Source of the DNA: Phycisphaerae bacterium
GTDB lineage: Bacteria > Planctomycetota > Phycisphaerae > UBA1845
Direction of reading: 5' to 3'
Length of the DNA: 6,943 nt
Assembly (NCBI GenBank): GCA_029260155.1
Contig: JAJDDU010000229.1
Span: forward strand, 1 to 6,943
The notes beneath the pieces are model-generated. The model saw only the letters and a list, made by a program, of their open reading frames with translations. It ran no database searches and had not been told where the DNA came from. Numbering within the stretch: the first letter of the stretch is position 1; each line of letters starts with the position of its first letter. Of the stretch, positions 5,974 through 6,943 are shown piece after piece. A program made the translations under genes and the position numbers.

Positions 5974-6738
5974 TCACCGGGTTCCCGCGATAACGGTGAT
6001 CGCAGCGGCGGCGACGACAAGTGCACCAATGATCGGCCACTTGAACCGAAACCAGTACAGCCGCGACAAATGCTCGACGTATCGAAGTTGCTCGGTCAGC
6101 GACAGCTTGCTCGAACCCGCCTCGCGCATGCCGAAGCTGATCGGGATTTCAACGCAACGCTTGCACCGCGCCTTAACCGCCAACTCCAGCGTGATCTTGT
6201 AGCCCACCGGATTCAACTTGGCAGCCCGCCTCCACGTCTCACGACGCAGAGCACAAAAACCGCTCATCGGATCACGCAGCCGCACGAGTGGCCTGGCAAG
6301 CAGCGTAGCCCCAAGGCTATTGATATTCCGCAGGAAACTCCATTCGCCAACGATGTCTCCACCCGCGACGTAGCGCGACCCGACCGCCAGATCCGCACCA
6401 TCACGCGCGACGGCTTCCACCAGATCAGGAATCGCTTCCGGCGGATGCTGAAGATCGCCGTCCATCACCACGAGAACGTCCTTCTCGGCGTGTTCAAAAC
6501 CGTGCAGCACCGCCGACGCAAGACCACGCGCGTCCGTACGCACGAGAATGCGTACTGCGTATTCCGCCGCCAGCCGCTCGGCGATCTCGACAGACCCATC
6601 CCCTGAGTTGTCATCAACAAAAATGAGCTCGGCGTCGAAGCGCGCAGCCGGCAGCGCGTCGAACACCCGCCGCGTCAGCGGCTCGATATTCGGCGCTTCT
6701 CGATATGCAGGCACAACAACGGAAACACTAATCGCCAT
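5974..6738 (-). CDS. Polyprenyl-phosphate mannosyl/glucosyltransferase-like family-2 glycosyltransferase with C-terminal membrane helix
   Basis: Expected to move a hexose from GDP-mannose or UDP-glucose to polyprenyl phosphate at the inner face of the cytoplasmic membrane, giving a lipid-linked donor. From ATG at 6738 it is 254 aa. Seen in order: VSVVVPAYREAPNI (5-18), FVDDNSGDGS (40-49), the metal-binding VMDGDLQHPPE (91-101), VGSRYVAGGD (119-128), RDPMSGFCALRR (155-166) and a C-terminal GSSKLSLTEQLRY (208-220) block typical of the DPM1 family. One hydrophobic helix follows (about 233-251, WPIIGALVVAAAAITVIAG). The single helix distinguishes it from relatives with two or four, and from forms fused to GtrA. 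A longer frame from 6852 exists, but its extra 38 codons are translated repeat and spacer (CHSERMRGMTG), so I reject that start. No strong Shine-Dalgarno precedes ATG 6738. Donor sugar is not determined. Confidence 0.92.
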   Translation of the reverse strand: MAISVSVVVPAYREAPNIEPLTRRVFDALPAARFDAELIFVDDNSGDGSVEIAERLAAEYAVRILVRTDARGLASAVLHGFEHAEKDVLVVMDGDLQHPPEAIPDLVEAVARDGADLAVGSRYVAGGDIVGEWSFLRNINSLGATLLARPLVRLRDPMSGFCALRRETWRRAAKLNPVGYKITLELAVKARCKRCVEIPISFGMREAGSSKLSLTEQLRYVEHLSRLYWFRFKWPIIGALVVAAAAITVIAGTR

Positions 6739-6750
6739 CGCAGCTTGCAC

Positions 6751-6779
6751 CGTATAATCCAAGGCTACCCCTTTGTCAC
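6751..6779 (-). promoter_or_regulatory. Candidate promoter for the second glycosyltransferase
   Basis: On the minus strand GTGACA (6779-6774, five of six matches) is followed after 17 bp by TATACG (6756-6751, four of six). Transcription would start near 6744, leaving only about 6 nt before the ATG at 6738. The mRNA would be nearly leaderless, which agrees with the absence of a Shine-Dalgarno. Confidence 0.45.
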
Positions 6780-6790
6780 TGCCCACCCCC

Positions 6791-6818
6791 GTCATTCCTC
6801 GCATGCGCTCGGAATGAC
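6791..6818 (-). repeat. Dispersed intergenic palindromic repeat, copy 2
   Basis: Perfect 8-bp arms GTCATTCC (6791-6798) and GGAATGAC (6811-6818) around a 12-base centre containing GCATGC. Read on the minus strand it begins GTCATTCCGAGC, identical to copy 1 for 12 bases, and then shares GCGAGGAAT; the centre differs by one base and a one-base gap. It lies just upstream of the candidate glycosyltransferase promoter. Confidence 0.7.
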
Positions 6819-6828
6819 ATTTGACACC

Positions 6829-6840
6829 GCGTGGCCACGC
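6829..6840. repeat. 12-bp perfect palindrome
   Basis: GCGTGGCCACGC is identical to its reverse complement. It lies 10 bp beyond the dispersed repeat, on the side away from the glycosyltransferase. It could be an operator-like site or chance in GC-rich DNA. Confidence 0.3.
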
Positions 6841-6904
6841 CGCCAACATCACGTTGCAACCGATGCCGCGCGTGGAACACAGAGTGGGCGGAGGCCGGCC
6901 CGAA

Positions 6905-6943
6905 ATTTTTCCCGCAAAAAACCGAACAGGGAGCGGAAAAAAT
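6905..6943. repeat. AT-rich imperfect inverted repeat at right edge
   Basis: ATTTTTCCCGC (6905-6915) pairs with GCGGAAAAAAT (6933-6943) at 10 of 11 positions, with another A6 run at 6916-6921 in the loop. It could belong to the regulatory region of a gene beyond the edge or to a terminator. The window ends exactly at the arm, so its true length is unknown. Confidence 0.35.

Noticed and set aside
5881..6606. 241-codon plus-strand frame opposite the second glycosyltransferase
   Set aside because: Antisense to a gene with complete family motifs; no domain is recognisable.
6739..6852. 38-codon N-terminal extension of the second glycosyltransferase
   Set aside because: The residues come from the spacer, the candidate promoter and the dispersed repeat. 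The family fold begins directly after ATG 6738.
6863..6943. Plus-strand frame from ATG 6863 running off the right edge
   Set aside because: Only 27 codons, no ribosome binding site, passes through AT-rich palindromic sequence, and resembles no protein I know. TTGACA at 6821-6826 has no matching -10 box.

Overview
The window reads as a stretch of chromosome from a free-living bacterium with GC-rich genes. Hand counts of single 60-base lines give about 62-65% GC in parts of the methionine synthase gene and 68-72% in the epimerase and the two glycosyltransferases. The lineage cannot be fixed from this sequence. A TTG start, a start with almost no leader, and dispersed intergenic palindromes would suit a Planctomycetota-like or other environmental Gram-negative genome, but that is a low-confidence inference.

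Layout: (1) 1-2047, minus strand: the N-terminal 682 codons of cobalamin-dependent methionine synthase (metH), running off the left edge. (2) 2048-2155: a 108-bp divergent spacer with a strong candidate metH promoter overlapping a candidate rightward promoter. (3) 2156-4541, plus strand: three genes with stop/start overlaps: phosphatidylglycerophosphatase A (pgpA), non-hydrolysing UDP-GlcNAc 2-epimerase (wecB) and a family-2 glycosyltransferase without a membrane segment. (4) 4542-4781: a non-coding convergent spacer with a dispersed palindromic repeat and, further on, a TATGTAAG inverted/direct repeat cluster. (5) 4782-5915, minus strand: a self-inhibited Fic-family AMPylase-type protein with a C-terminal winged helix, whose 5' end carries an in-frame amber codon at codon 18. 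(6) 5974-6738, minus strand: a second family-2 glycosyltransferase of the polyprenyl-phosphate mannose/glucose synthase type with one C-terminal membrane helix. (7) 6739-6943: a non-coding end with a candidate promoter, a second copy of the dispersed repeat and AT-rich palindromic sequence.

The pgpA-wecB-glycosyltransferase set suggests coupled production of a phospholipid and of UDP-ManNAc-derived surface glycan. The second glycosyltransferase probably makes a lipid-linked sugar donor. The Fic gene is the outlier: three single-line counts give about 48-57% GC, it has repeats on its 3' side, and its first codons are broken. This fits an acquired gene that is decaying or has shifted its start. 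I saw no tRNA, rRNA, CRISPR array, transposase or integrase. The most noteworthy signals are the Fic amber codon, the paired dispersed repeats and the TATGTAAG cluster; none proves a new system.
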